DNA of 64,000 nucleotides. It comes from UBA2336 sp964404445 (GTDB lineage Bacteria > Bacteroidota > Bacteroidia > Cytophagales > Cyclobacteriaceae). Below the pieces are notes generated by a model that was not told where the DNA came from, did no database searches, and saw only the letters and a program-made list of their open reading frames with translations. Made by a program: the position numbers and the translations under genes. The stretch spans positions 806,001-870,000 of the forward strand of contig CAYOJW010000001.1 of the NCBI GenBank assembly GCA_964404445.1, given 5' to 3'. Below, one piece after another: positions 42,343 through 51,452 of this stretch (position 1 is the first letter of the stretch; the number at the start of each line of letters is the position of its first letter).

Positions 42343-44763
42343 ATGCTTAAAAATTATATCATTACTGCTTATCGTAATTTATTGCGAAAACGTGCCAGCA
42401 CATTTTTTAATGTAACCGGCTTAACCCTGGGTATTACCGGCAGCATGGTTTTGTTTCTGCTCGTTAACTGGATGCTGAGTTTCGATAAATTCCAGGAGAA
42501 CTACGATCGGATTTACCGCGTGGTAACCGAGGAGAAATCGAATGGTGAAGAGTTGTTCCACACACCGGGTGTGCCCACCATTTTACCGGTTTCGTTCCGG
42601 AACGATTTTCCGGAAGCCGAACACGTTGCCATTACAGCATATTTTGGTGACGATCTGATTTTGATACCGCAGAAAAACGATGAGCCAATCAAATATTCAG
42701 AAGAGTCGGGGGTTGGTTATACGGAACAGTCATTCTTTAACATTTTCACCGTAACCGTACTGCATGGTGCTATTCACAAAGCGCTTGACGAACCGAATGA
42801 AGTTGTTCTGGCAAAAAGTAATGCGATAAAATATTTTGGCAGAGAGAATGCCATTGGTGAGTTGCTGATGCACAATAATCAGGAGTATAAGGTAACGGCT
42901 ATTGTTGACGACCCTCCCGGAAACACCAATTTCCCGTTCACGGTTATCCTGTCGTATGAAACAGTGCGTAAAGCTTACGAAGAACAGGGATGGGGCAGTA
43001 CGTCAAGCGGTAATCAATGCTATTTCTTATTAAAAGAGGGCGAACATATCGATGGTGTAAAAGCCCGGATGAAAGATTTTACCGATAAATACATCGGCCA
43101 GGACAATTACAGCCAGCGTATTTTTCACATTCAGCCGTTGCGCGAATTACACTACGATACGCGGTATTATGGTTACTCCGACAGAAACGTAAGCGAAGGA
43201 AACATACTGGCATTGGTGTGTATTGCTGCATTTTTAATTGTAACCGGGTGCATCAACTTCATAAACCTGTCAACGGCAGAGTCTATAAAACGCTCGAAAG
43301 AAGTAGGCATCCGTAAAACGCTGGGGAGCTCGCGCAAACAGTTAATCGCGCAATTTTTGGGAGAGAGCGCCATCGTTACCGGTATTTCGATTTTATTAGC
43401 CATCGGCCTTTCACAACTTGTGCTGTTGTACCTGAACCCGTTTATGGAGGTAACGCTGAACCTTAACCTTCTAAGCGATCCGGCATTGTTGGTATTTATA
43501 GTGGCCACGTTTGTAGGTGTTACGATACTCTCAGGACTGTACCCGGCTTTTATTATGTCGGGGTACAAGCCGGCACAGGTGATGAAAAGCTCGGCTTCCA
43601 CGCCCTCATCTGCAAGTTACTTTATGCGGAAAGGGCTGGTGGTTTTTCAGTTCTTTATTTCGCAGTTGCTTATTATGGGTACGATTGTGATCGTATCGCA
43701 AATGAATTATTTCAAGAGCAAAGATTTGGGCTATAACACCAATGCAGTCATTTATATGCCTGTTCCGGAGCGTGAACAGGCTGCTGCCGATACAACCAAA
43801 AGTGTGAGCAAAATGCGTACACTTAAAAATGAAGTGTTGCGCATTGCCGGGGTTGAGGCAGCCAGTTTATGCAATACACCGCCCTCATCCGGTAGTGTGA
43901 GCGGAACAGGCTTCATTTTAGAAGGAGAATCGGAAGAGCAACGGAAAAATACGCAGGTCAAAACCATCGATGCAGATTATGTGCCGTTGTTCGGGTTAAA
44001 ATTGTTGGCCGGTGAAAATATTATCGATCGCGATACAGCAACAGCGTATCTGGTAAACCGCGAGTTTGCCCGTGTGGCGGGGTTCGCCAATCCGCAGGAC
44101 ATTGTGGGTAAACGTGTTCGCATCTGGGGCGGTTTGTACCCGGTGACAGGCGTTGTAGAAAATTTCCATACTACATCGTTACACCAAAAAATAGAGCCTA
44201 CTGTGTTGTTTAACCGCATCAGCAACTACCGCACCTTAAGTGTTAAGGTAAACCAGAAAGCTTTTCAGCAAAGCATTGCTTCGATTCAAAAATTATGGGA
44301 AGAAACTTATCCGAAACATGTGTTTACCTATTCGTTCTTAGACGACCGCATTAAGAATTTTTATGAAGGTGAAGAAAAAATGTCAACGCTGCTTACGGTG
44401 TTTACATCGATCGCGATTATTATCGGCTGTATCGGCTTATTCGGATTGGCAACGTTTATGGCAAATCAGAAAATTAAAGAAATCGGTATCCGAAAAGTGT
44501 TGGGCGCTACCGTAAACGGCATTGTGTTTTCGTTTTCGAAAGAGTATGTTATTTTAATAGCCATCTCGTTTGCGCTGGCAGCGCCCTTTGCCTGGTATGT
44601 GATGAATTTATGGTTGAGTGAATTCGCTTACCGCATTACTATGGGGCCGGTTATCTTCATTGCAGGGTTAGTGTTAACCTTGCTGATTGCGGTTATCACT
44701 ACCGGTTACAAATCGTTTCAGGCGGCTTCGGCTAACCCGGTGAATTCGTTGCGGAGTGAATAA
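42343..44763 (+). CDS. MacB/FtsX-type ABC transporter permease
   Basis: 806 residues from MLKNYIITAYRNLLRKR. It has a first membrane helix at about 20-45, a large periplasmic MacB-like domain, three helices with an FtsX motif (KRSKEVGIRKTLGSSRKQLI, about 320-340), then a second repeat of helix, periplasmic domain and FtsX motif (IKEIGIRKVLGATVNGIV, about 710-727) with three more helices. Duplicated permeases of this kind export peptides, lipoproteins or antimicrobials in Bacteroidota. No ATPase or adaptor gene is adjacent, so the partner must be elsewhere. The frame reaches 42328 (TTG), but the ATG is preferred. Confidence 0.9.
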   Translation: MLKNYIITAYRNLLRKRASTFFNVTGLTLGITGSMVLFLLVNWMLSFDKFQENYDRIYRVVTEEKSNGEELFHTPGVPTILPVSFRNDFPEAEHVAITAYFGDDLILIPQKNDEPIKYSEESGVGYTEQSFFNIFTVTVLHGAIHKALDEPNEVVLAKSNAIKYFGRENAIGELLMHNNQEYKVTAIVDDPPGNTNFPFTVILSYETVRKAYEEQGWGSTSSGNQCYFLLKEGEHIDGVKARMKDFTDKYIGQDNYSQRIFHIQPLRELHYDTRYYGYSDRNVSEGNILALVCIAAFLIVTGCINFINLSTAESIKRSKEVGIRKTLGSSRKQLIAQFLGESAIVTGISILLAIGLSQLVLLYLNPFMEVTLNLNLLSDPALLVFIVATFVGVTILSGLYPAFIMSGYKPAQVMKSSASTPSSASYFMRKGLVVFQFFISQLLIMGTIVIVSQMNYFKSKDLGYNTNAVIYMPVPEREQAAADTTKSVSKMRTLKNEVLRIAGVEAASLCNTPPSSGSVSGTGFILEGESEEQRKNTQVKTIDADYVPLFGLKLLAGENIIDRDTATAYLVNREFARVAGFANPQDIVGKRVRIWGGLYPVTGVVENFHTTSLHQKIEPTVLFNRISNYRTLSVKVNQKAFQQSIASIQKLWEETYPKHVFTYSFLDDRIKNFYEGEEKMSTLLTVFTSIAIIIGCIGLFGLATFMANQKIKEIGIRKVLGATVNGIVFSFSKEYVILIAISFALAAPFAWYVMNLWLSEFAYRITMGPVIFIAGLVLTLLIAVITTGYKSFQAASANPVNSLRSE

Positions 44764-44776
44764 GGTGTAGGACACT

Positions 44777-45574
44777 TTACTTCCAATTGTTTTGGATGAC
44801 GTTTAACATCTCAGCATGAATGTGTGTGTTAGACGAGCATAATTCACCGCCAAAAAGAAAATTATCTCCGCCCGAAAAATCGGTAACCTTTCCACCGGCT
44901 TGTTGCACAATAAACGACCCTGCGGCAACGTCCCACGGGTTTAGGTTGTATTCAAAGAAACCTTCTAATTTGCCCGAGGCCACATACGCCAAATCCATGG
45001 CTGCACTGCCTAACCTGCGGATGCCGTGCGACTTATCTAAAAATGTTTTAATGATTTCGAGGTAGGCATCAGTTTTGTCGAACTTATAATACGGGAAACC
45101 GGTAGCCATTAAACTTTCGGCCAATGATGGTGCAGGTGAAACACGTATTTTTTTAGTGTCGCAATGGGCATCGTTGTTTTCGATGGCATGATAGCTGTTG
45201 TTGTTCACGATGTCGTGTACAACACCGAAAATTATTTTTTGTTTGTACGAAAGCCCGATACTGATGGCATACACGGGCAGGTTGTGCAAAAAATTTGTGG
45301 TGCCATCTAACGGATCAACAATCCAGTTATAATCGTTGCTTTGCGATTGGGCAACAGTTCCTTCTTCGGTAATGAAACCGGCCTGCGGTAAAATTTTTTG
45401 AAGGGCGGCTACAATCTTCTTTTCCGACTCTTTATCTACATACGACACCAGGTTGTTGAACTTGTCTTTCTGTTCAATACGCGAATGGTCGAAGGCTTCG
45501 CTTTCGGTTTGGATAAACCGGGCTACCTCCCGGCAGAGGTCAATAACTTCGAGGTCAATACTTTTTAAATCCAT
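44777..45574 (-). CDS. Inositol monophosphatase family protein
   Basis: 265 residues, Mg-dependent phosphatase fold. VSYVDKESEKKI, ITEEGT and WIVDPLDGTTNFLH supply the metal ligands, and NPWDVAAGSFIVQQAGG is the C-terminal signature. Substrates could be inositol phosphate, other sugar phosphates, or PAP if CysQ-like; WIVDPLDGTTNF fits the SuhB/IMPase group. It is last in a pterin dehydratase-rsmI-IMPase run, 20 bases after rsmI. Confidence 0.93.
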   Translation of the reverse strand: MDLKSIDLEVIDLCREVARFIQTESEAFDHSRIEQKDKFNNLVSYVDKESEKKIVAALQKILPQAGFITEEGTVAQSQSNDYNWIVDPLDGTTNFLHNLPVYAISIGLSYKQKIIFGVVHDIVNNNSYHAIENNDAHCDTKKIRVSPAPSLAESLMATGFPYYKFDKTDAYLEIIKTFLDKSHGIRRLGSAAMDLAYVASGKLEGFFEYNLNPWDVAAGSFIVQQAGGKVTDFSGGDNFLFGGELCSSNTHIHAEMLNVIQNNWK

Positions 45575-45594
45575 GCGTTACTCCGTTCTATTGT

Positions 45595-46305
45595 TTAAAC
45601 GTCATCTTCGTCAGATTGTTTTTCTTTTGTTTTTCCGCTGATGACGATCACGATTTCGCCTTTAACTTCTTTGGCTGTAAAGTGGTTGAGCGCTTCCTGT
45701 ACGCTTCCGGTTACGGTTTCTTCAAATTTTTTAGTGAGCTCGCGCGATACCGATACCGGCCGGGTACTGCCAAAAAATTCTTTTACCTGCTCTAAAGTTT
45801 TTATCAGCCGGTGAGGCGACTCGTACAAAACGATGGTGCGGTCTTCTTCGGCCAATTTTTTCAACAATGTTTGCCTGCCTTTTTTGTGCGGCAGAAATCC
45901 TTCAAACACAAAGCGGTCGGTAGGGAAGCCTGATTTTACCAGCGCGGGAATCAAGGCCGTAGCCCCGGGCAGGGCATCTACGGTAATGCCGTTTTTCAGG
46001 GCTTCACGTACCAATAAAAAACCGGGATCGGAAATACCGGGTGTGCCTGCATCGCTCACTAACGCTAACGTTTCGCCTTTCAATAAACGCCCGATGATTT
46101 GGTTAACGGTTTTGTGTTCATTAAAAATGTGAAACGACTGCAACGGTTTGCTGATCTGGTAATGCTTTAACAGGATGCCCGTGGTGCGGGTGTCTTCCGC
46201 TAAAATTGCATCGACAGACTTCAACACCTCCAATGCACGCAAGGTGATGTCGCCTAAATTGCCAATGGGGGTAGGAACTAAGTATAATGAAATTTTTCCG
46301 TCCAC
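45595..46305 (-). CDS. rsmI: 16S rRNA (cytidine1402-2'-O)-methyltransferase
   Basis: 236 residues; SAM-dependent methylation of C1402 in the ribosomal P site. It begins SLYLVPTPIGNLGDITLRAL, with LAEDTRTTGILLKHY, LVSDAGTPGISDPG and YESPHRLIKTL as further family blocks. The ATG directly follows the stop of the upstream pterin dehydratase gene, with no gap. The usual family length is about 230-290. Confidence 0.96.
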   Translation of the reverse strand: MDGKISLYLVPTPIGNLGDITLRALEVLKSVDAILAEDTRTTGILLKHYQISKPLQSFHIFNEHKTVNQIIGRLLKGETLALVSDAGTPGISDPGFLLVREALKNGITVDALPGATALIPALVKSGFPTDRFVFEGFLPHKKGRQTLLKKLAEEDRTIVLYESPHRLIKTLEQVKEFFGSTRPVSVSRELTKKFEETVTGSVQEALNHFTAKEVKGEIVIVISGKTKEKQSDEDDV

Positions 46306-46536
46306 TTAAATAAGGTTATCAATAGCTTCGGCCAGCTTCCGGTCTTTATCGGTTACCATATTGCCGGCATCGTGGGTGGTCAACTCAATGGTAACGGTAT
46401 TGTACACATTGCTCCAGTTGGGGTGGTGATCCATCTTTTCGGCAATCAACGCTACCTGTGCCATAAAACCAAAAGCTTGTTTAAAATCGGTGAATTTAAA
46501 CGTTTTGGTAAGCCGGTTGTTTTCTTCTTTCCACAT
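46306..46536 (-). CDS. phhB: Pterin-4a-carbinolamine dehydratase
   Basis: 76 residues from MWKEENNRL, slightly short for the family (about 95). The conserved FKQAFGFMAQVALIAEKMDHHPNWSNVYNTV block has the His-His-Pro motif of the active site. It recycles the tetrahydrobiopterin cofactor of aromatic amino-acid hydroxylases. No hydroxylase gene is in this window. It abuts rsmI. Confidence 0.9.
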   Translation of the reverse strand: MWKEENNRLTKTFKFTDFKQAFGFMAQVALIAEKMDHHPNWSNVYNTVTIELTTHDAGNMVTDKDRKLAEAIDNLI

Positions 46537-46642
46537 CGGAGCAGTGTTTTAGGATTAAAGGATAATCAGGATTTAGACACGATTTATATCCTAAACTTCT
46601 AAGGTACAGGATTCCGGCAAGCTGTCCTATATCAGGGCGTTA

Positions 46643-46906
46643 TTAAAGCGCGATCAGGCCATCAATATGTGCTGCCTTTTGATATACTTCAATTACGGCC
46701 TCGCTTGAAGGGGCCATAATCTGAAACGTAATGCTTACATACTTGCCTTGGGCCGAAGCTTTTTCGACTAAGGTGTGGCTGGGGAACAACTGTTTCAGGT
46801 CGTCTGTTTTTTCGTGTGGTACAATGAACTTGAACAGGTAAAGCGAAGGCCAACTGTAATGCTCTTCCAGTTTCTTTTTAAAATTATTTATCCATTCAGC
46901 ATCCAT
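46643..46906 (-). CDS. DUF493 family protein
   Basis: 87 residues from the ATG at 46906. The compact alpha-beta protein shows YLFKFIVPHEKTDDLKQLF and KYVSITFQIMAPSSEAVIEVYQ, matching DUF493 (YbeD-like, ACT-like fold), proposed to have an allosteric or lipoylation-linked role in some bacteria. The function is not settled. It lies after the ppiD terminator and about 100 bases before the pterin dehydratase gene. Confidence 0.88.
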   Translation of the reverse strand: MDAEWINNFKKKLEEHYSWPSLYLFKFIVPHEKTDDLKQLFPSHTLVEKASAQGKYVSITFQIMAPSSEAVIEVYQKAAHIDGLIAL

Positions 46907-46914
46907 AAGCAATT

Positions 46915-46946
46915 AAAAAAGCCGTTCCGGTAAGGAAACGGCTTTT
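46915..46946 (-). terminator. Terminator of ppiD
   Basis: AAAAGCCGTT (46917-46926) pairs with AACGGCTTTT (46937-46946). On the minus strand the second arm runs into TTTTTTAATT. It sits between ppiD and the DUF493 gene. Confidence 0.9.
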
Positions 46947-46965
46947 AAAAATTTAAAGTTCTTGA

Positions 46966-49089
46966 TTAATAGAATTTGTAGCGTGTATCGCTGATGTTCG
47001 ATTTGTCTTTAATGGCATCACCAATACCGGTTGTGTTTCTGCGGCTGGCTGTTTGTTCTAACTGCGCCTTGTAGCTGCTGTAATCGCCCAGGTCGGGGGC
47101 AATGGTTTTGGTTTGTACATCCACTAAAATCACACCACGTTCAACAGCAAACGGTTTTGAACGTTTGTCGCTTTCAGGAGCAAACGCGCCACCAATGGCT
47201 AAGGGATCGAATCCGGCACCGGGCAGGCTGTTGTTGCTCAGTTTTAAATCGCTCGATGAGCTTACGGTAGCGTCTTTTCCATAAGCTGTGGCAATCTCAT
47301 CGATTGAGCCTTGCAGGCTGTTTAACTTAGCAATAATTACTTTGCCTTTTACACGGTTGTTCACGGCTGTGGTGATTTCATTTTTTACCAATGCTAATGG
47401 TTTAACACCTTTTTCTACTTCGCCTGTCATAACGGCTACAACGTAGGTGTCGTGTAAATCAAATACGGTTGATACATCGCCTTTATCGGCCTCGCGGAAT
47501 AACCACTGAATAACCTGGCGGGCATCGGGCAGGGTATTTAATCTTCTTTCGGCAACACCAATGTTTTTGCCATCATATACGGTAATGCCTTCCTGCTCGG
47601 CACGTTTAACGAAGTTGTCAACGCCCGAAAGGTCGTTGGCAAAGATTTCGGCTTTGCGTTGCGCATCGTTTATAGTAGCATCGCTGGGCAGAATTTCGTG
47701 CTCAATCACCGCCAAAGAATATGAGTTATCGTCACGCAAATTGGTTACACTGATCAGGTGATAACCGAAGTCGGTTTCGATGATGTCGTTGATCACACCG
47801 GTTTTGGTTGCGCTAAACACGGCTTTTTCAAAGGGTTTCACCATATCGCCTGTGCTGAAAAAACCAAGGTCGCCACCGTTAGAGGCTGTACCGTCCGAAC
47901 CATGCTCGCGGGCTTTAGCTGCGAAGTCGGCACCGGCTTTAATTTCGTTCAATACAACTTGTGCTTTGCTTTTGGCGGCCTTTTTGGCTTCGGCTGTTTC
48001 GTTATCCCAACGGAAAAGAATATGGCTTGCACGTGCGGTAGCGATGGTGTCTTTTCCGGCACGCGAAACTTTAACGAGTTTGTAAGACGAGCCGTCCACA
48101 AACGGGCCTTTTACATTGCCGGTAACTAATTCGGCAGGCGTGATAAATGCGGGCAGGTTAGCCGAGGTGTATTTTGTGTAAGGTTCGCGGCTGTCGGAAT
48201 TTGCGGCAGCGAAAACCGAATCTTCAGTAGCGTTTTTGAAATCGGCTACCATATCTTCTAATTGTTTACGAACGGCAGCCGAATCGGCCGCTGAAGGGAT
48301 AACTTCAAACTGAACAAATTTTAAATCGCGGGTATGTCCGGTTTTAAAGCGGGCTTTATTTTCGTTGTAGTATTCTTTGAAATCGGCTTCGGTAACGGTA
48401 ATGGATGAATCGTTTACCGAGAAGTACGGAACGTAAACATATTTTACTTCGGCCACATCGCTTTGGTTGTGGTAGTCTTGTTCGGCCTCGGCCGATGTTA
48501 CGTACGAGCTTTTAATGAGCAGGTTTTCGTATTTGATACGGGCGCGTGCTGTGATCATCTCGTTTTGGAGAATCTCCCAGCGTGTGCGTTGTTCCTGCCA
48601 CATACCGAGTAATTGCTGGTCTTCAGGAGGTTCCTGAAGTCTTTTCATGTACGACTTAATATCTTGAACACTGAACTGGCCTGTGGCCGGATCGGTGAAC
48701 GACTGGCGAATGCTCGGGTTGATGTTTTTACCGTACAGCATATCCAGCACCTCTTCGGCAGTAACTACCGAACCTACTTTTTCATACTGGCTTTCGATAG
48801 CATGTTTAACGATGAGCATTTCCCACGCCTGATCGCGCAGCATAGGCATTTGCTTGTCGTTGGGTTGCTGGCCGGTGTTTAATATCCAACTGGCTTCGCG
48901 CTCGCGTACGGCTTGCTGGTACTCTTCGATTGAGACAGACCGGCCGGCAATTTTGCCAACGCTGTTATCGCTTAGTAATACTGAATTGTTTCCTAATAAA
49001 TCGCCTAATACAAAAGCTGAAATGGCCACAAACACAAAGATGACCACGCCTATACCCATTTTTTCCCGTAAAGTTCCAATCAATGCCAT
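46966..49089 (-). CDS. ppiD: PpiD/SurA-like peptidyl-prolyl isomerase chaperone
   Basis: 707 residues from MALIGTLREKMG; the frame reaches 49113, but a promoter sits at 49111-49118, so the shorter start is right. One N-terminal transmembrane helix (VVIFVFVAISAFVLGDLLG, about 13-31) anchors it to the inner membrane. A SurA-N-like chaperone domain, a parvulin domain with RASHILF and GGDLGFF (about 365-455), and a degenerate second parvulin-like domain follow. It assists folding of outer-membrane proteins in the periplasm. Confidence 0.94.
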   Translation of the reverse strand: MALIGTLREKMGIGVVIFVFVAISAFVLGDLLGNNSVLLSDNSVGKIAGRSVSIEEYQQAVREREASWILNTGQQPNDKQMPMLRDQAWEMLIVKHAIESQYEKVGSVVTAEEVLDMLYGKNINPSIRQSFTDPATGQFSVQDIKSYMKRLQEPPEDQQLLGMWQEQRTRWEILQNEMITARARIKYENLLIKSSYVTSAEAEQDYHNQSDVAEVKYVYVPYFSVNDSSITVTEADFKEYYNENKARFKTGHTRDLKFVQFEVIPSAADSAAVRKQLEDMVADFKNATEDSVFAAANSDSREPYTKYTSANLPAFITPAELVTGNVKGPFVDGSSYKLVKVSRAGKDTIATARASHILFRWDNETAEAKKAAKSKAQVVLNEIKAGADFAAKAREHGSDGTASNGGDLGFFSTGDMVKPFEKAVFSATKTGVINDIIETDFGYHLISVTNLRDDNSYSLAVIEHEILPSDATINDAQRKAEIFANDLSGVDNFVKRAEQEGITVYDGKNIGVAERRLNTLPDARQVIQWLFREADKGDVSTVFDLHDTYVVAVMTGEVEKGVKPLALVKNEITTAVNNRVKGKVIIAKLNSLQGSIDEIATAYGKDATVSSSSDLKLSNNSLPGAGFDPLAIGGAFAPESDKRSKPFAVERGVILVDVQTKTIAPDLGDYSSYKAQLEQTASRRNTTGIGDAIKDKSNISDTRYKFY

Positions 49090-49110
49090 ATACTCATTTT
49101 TAAAGAACCG

Positions 49111-49118
49111 CAAATTTA
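49111..49118 (-). promoter_or_regulatory. ppiD promoter -7 element
   Basis: On the minus strand TAAATTTG followed by CG matches TAnnTTTG exactly, 21 bases upstream of the ATG at 49089. Confidence 0.6.
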
Positions 49119-49256
49119 ACCCGTATTCTGTATTAGAAAAATAGGCCGGGAAAATAAAGGTAAAATGTTTAACCGATAGTCAATAATCTGTAATTCAATC
49201 TCTTACGGGGAATATTTTGGGGCAATAATGACGGGTTTAGGCAGGTATTGGCCGGT

Positions 49257-49412
49257 CTATTTTTTCTTGCGGTAGGTATAGGCAAACAGAAATACGGTGG
49301 CCAGCATAATCAGCCAGTAGGCTTTGGCAAAACTTACCGTAATGGTTTGGTGAACGCCCATGATGAAGAAGGCCACTGCGAGTGAAAGTAAGACAACATC
49401 AATTAACTTCAT
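49257..49412 (-). CDS. Small two-helix membrane protein
   Basis: 51 residues read from the minus strand. Two hydrophobic segments (VVLLSLAVAFFIMGV and YWLIMLATVFLFAYTY) flank a short polar turn (HQTITVSFAKA), with a basic end YRKKK. No named family is recognised, though I believe similar short ORFs occur beside lptC in relatives. It lies 23 bases after lptC in the same direction, so probably in its operon. Length and clean membrane pattern support it as a real gene. Confidence 0.6.
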   Translation of the reverse strand: MKLIDVVLLSLAVAFFIMGVHQTITVSFAKAYWLIMLATVFLFAYTYRKKK

Positions 49413-49435
49413 GGAACAAACGTAGCAATATTTGC

Positions 49436-49963
49436 TTACTCTTCTACCGATAAACTTCCGTGCGGATCGGCAATTTCATACGATGACATATCCTGTTTGG
49501 CAACCAGGCCCTCGCCATACATGATTTCTTTTTGCCTGCGTATGGTTACGAATTTATCGGAGCTGATGTTTTCTTTGGTGGGAAACCAGAAGAGTTCTTC
49601 GGTGTTCAGTTGTTCGTTTTTTTCCTGGTTAATGACTTCCACATCGCCTTGTGCGCGCCATTTATCATCGGCTTTAAAATAATAGGCGTGGTTGGCTTTC
49701 ATGGTAGAGGTGAGTTTGCCGACTTCATCGTAAAACTCCAGGTTTATACCTTTGGGAAATTCGCGGTCGCCATTTTTAAATTCGTACAACAATGGCGCCC
49801 GCATTTTAACTTTGATGCGCGTGTTTTCGGTGTATAAAAGCTCAACGTTTTCGGCTTCCTGTAAAGGGCCGGTGTATTCCTGCGGCTGGGTGTTTTCTTT
49901 CGAACCACACGCTGCACAAACAATCAGTATTAGTATTGCGAAAAACAGTTTTTTCATGCTCAT
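49436..49963 (-). CDS. lptC: LPS export periplasmic protein LptC
   Basis: 175 residues from MSMKKLFF at 49963 (MKKLFF at 49957 is also possible). The frame extends into the palindromic element upstream, which cannot be coding. A lipobox-like CAAC suggests a lipoprotein form of the Lpt bridge, as is common in Bacteroidota. The OstA-like strands TRIKVKMRAPLLYEF, PKGINLEFYDEVGKLTSTMKA and WRAQGDVEVIN fit the jelly-roll that passes LPS from LptB2FG to LptA. Confidence 0.9.
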   Translation of the reverse strand: MSMKKLFFAILILIVCAACGSKENTQPQEYTGPLQEAENVELLYTENTRIKVKMRAPLLYEFKNGDREFPKGINLEFYDEVGKLTSTMKANHAYYFKADDKWRAQGDVEVINQEKNEQLNTEELFWFPTKENISSDKFVTIRRQKEIMYGEGLVAKQDMSSYEIADPHGSLSVEE

Positions 49964-49983
49964 GGTGGAGGTATGTATGTGAA

Positions 49984-50112
49984 GAGGCTGTCTCAAAAGT
50001 GTAACGTCATGTCGAACGCAGTGAGACATCCCGTCAATCAGCGCTTAAAACCGGGACATCTCACTACGTTCGATGTGACGTGGTTTATTATTCCGACTTT
50101 TGAGACAGCCTC
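49984..50112. repeat. 129-base palindromic element, copy 1
   Basis: Ends are perfect 17-base inverted repeats (GAGGCTGTCTCAAAAGT and its complement). Inside, two further arms (GTCATGTCGAACGCAGTGAGAC and its near complement) make the whole element one imperfect hairpin. It lies between the OMP gene stop (50118, five bases away) and lptC. It has no ORF, and no clear target duplication. About 91% identical to the copy at 56906 (11 differences by my count). Confidence 0.9.
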
Positions 50113-50117
50113 TCAGC

Positions 50118-51452
50118 TTAATCAATCTTGCGTTGGTAGAACCACTGGTCGTTAAAGGTTACCCCGAAAAATACTTTGAAGTAGCTTTCTTCTACCGAAG
50201 TATCGGCAATGTTGCCACGTTTGCCAAAGCGAAAGGCCAGGTCAAAACTCGACCGCCCTGCGGGCAGTGCAAGACCAACATTAATGCCAACATCGTTTAA
50301 CTGGTTGCCATTAACAGCGTACGGGGTTTTTTCGTAGCTCGCGCCCAACCGGTAGGTAACGCGCTGTAAATAACTGTTCAATGCGTTTTGGTCGGGTGTT
50401 AATTCACCGCCAATCGAAACCTTCCACGATTTTTGAAGATTTACAGTATAAATATCTTCTCGCGGTTCAACAGTCTCTTTGTTAATATTTTGAAACTTCG
50501 ACCAATCCTGTAAGGTAAATTCGGCACCGGCCGACCATCGTACACCCTTGCTTACCGAAAAACCTGCTGTAAACGATGAGGGTATGTTAACCGATCCGCG
50601 ACTAAAAGGTACCTCTAATGTATCCGATGAAAGGGGAGTGTTATTAATGTCTCTGCGTTGCATGATCATGGTGCGTGATGCGCGCATGTCGGCAGCGAAG
50701 GTATAGGTTGCACCAAGAGCAATGCGCATATCATCGCGAAAAATAGAATCCTTGACATACGATAACCCCGCTGTGAACATAAAATCACGAACGTAGACCT
50801 GGTCTTTAATGCCTAAAATATAGCGCGTAGTTTGAATGGTGTTAAGCGGTGTCCCCGATTGATCGACAATGGTCGATCCAAATACATAACTTGCCTTTAA
50901 CCCCAAGGCTAACTCAGGTGTTAACCGCACACCATTGCCCCAACTGAATTGCGAAAGACCTCCGCTTCCACGCTCAATCATAGTAACTGTATCAAGCGCT
51001 GTTGTGTTATTTCCCGGAAAGTAGGTAGTGTAGCCTATCTTATAATTCGACTTTGAAAACGGCATTAAACTTACCGAAGTTGACCATACCATCAACTCTG
51101 GTCTTTTTTTACTGCGCATCACCGGGAAAGCTATGGCTAAATAGTTCAGGTTTCCGTTTACACTTCGCTGGCTGGCTGTATCGTTACGGAAGGTTCTGGA
51201 TTCGACCAACGCACCGGCCTGAAACGAGGTATAATAGTTATACACCAACAATGCCGGATTTTGGTTGTTGATAGACCAAAATTGCGGCTGGCTTACACCT
51301 ATGCCGGTTCCCTGGTTTTGAATGAGCAGGTTTCCGTAGGGTTCTCCCATCGCAAAAGCCGAAAAAGGCGATTGTGCGGCCTGTCCGAAGGCCGCGGTTG
51401 ACACCAACACCACAATACAGAATAAGGGAAAAAATTTTTTATGCCAGGACAT
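50118..51452 (-). CDS. Outer-membrane beta-barrel protein, FadL-like
   Basis: 444 residues with a signal peptide ending AAFGQ (residue 23). The mature N-terminus has the SAFAMGEPYGNLL and WSINNQNPALL region typical of OmpP1/FadL-like proteins, which start with Asn-Pro-Ala motifs, and alternating amphipathic strands continue to a C-terminal aromatic strand. The substrate is unknown. It starts inside the coaX gene (14-base overlap), matching the coaX-OMP-lptC order that I recall in other Bacteroidota. Confidence 0.8.
   Translation of the reverse strand: MSWHKKFFPLFCIVVLVSTAAFGQAAQSPFSAFAMGEPYGNLLIQNQGTGIGVSQPQFWSINNQNPALLVYNYYTSFQAGALVESRTFRNDTASQRSVNGNLNYLAIAFPVMRSKKRPELMVWSTSVSLMPFSKSNYKIGYTTYFPGNNTTALDTVTMIERGSGGLSQFSWGNGVRLTPELALGLKASYVFGSTIVDQSGTPLNTIQTTRYILGIKDQVYVRDFMFTAGLSYVKDSIFRDDMRIALGATYTFAADMRASRTMIMQRRDINNTPLSSDTLEVPFSRGSVNIPSSFTAGFSVSKGVRWSAGAEFTLQDWSKFQNINKETVEPREDIYTVNLQKSWKVSIGGELTPDQNALNSYLQRVTYRLGASYEKTPYAVNGNQLNDVGINVGLALPAGRSSFDLAFRFGKRGNIADTSVEESYFKVFFGVTFNDQWFYQRKID

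Noticed and set aside
47758..48129. Plus-strand frame of 123 codons opposite ppiD
   Set aside because: Antisense to the parvulin domain. Composition and lack of any family mark it as a shadow frame.
49964..50029. N-terminal extension of lptC
   Set aside because: The extra codons come from reading through the palindromic element. The same meaningless peptide pattern appears next to the second copy.
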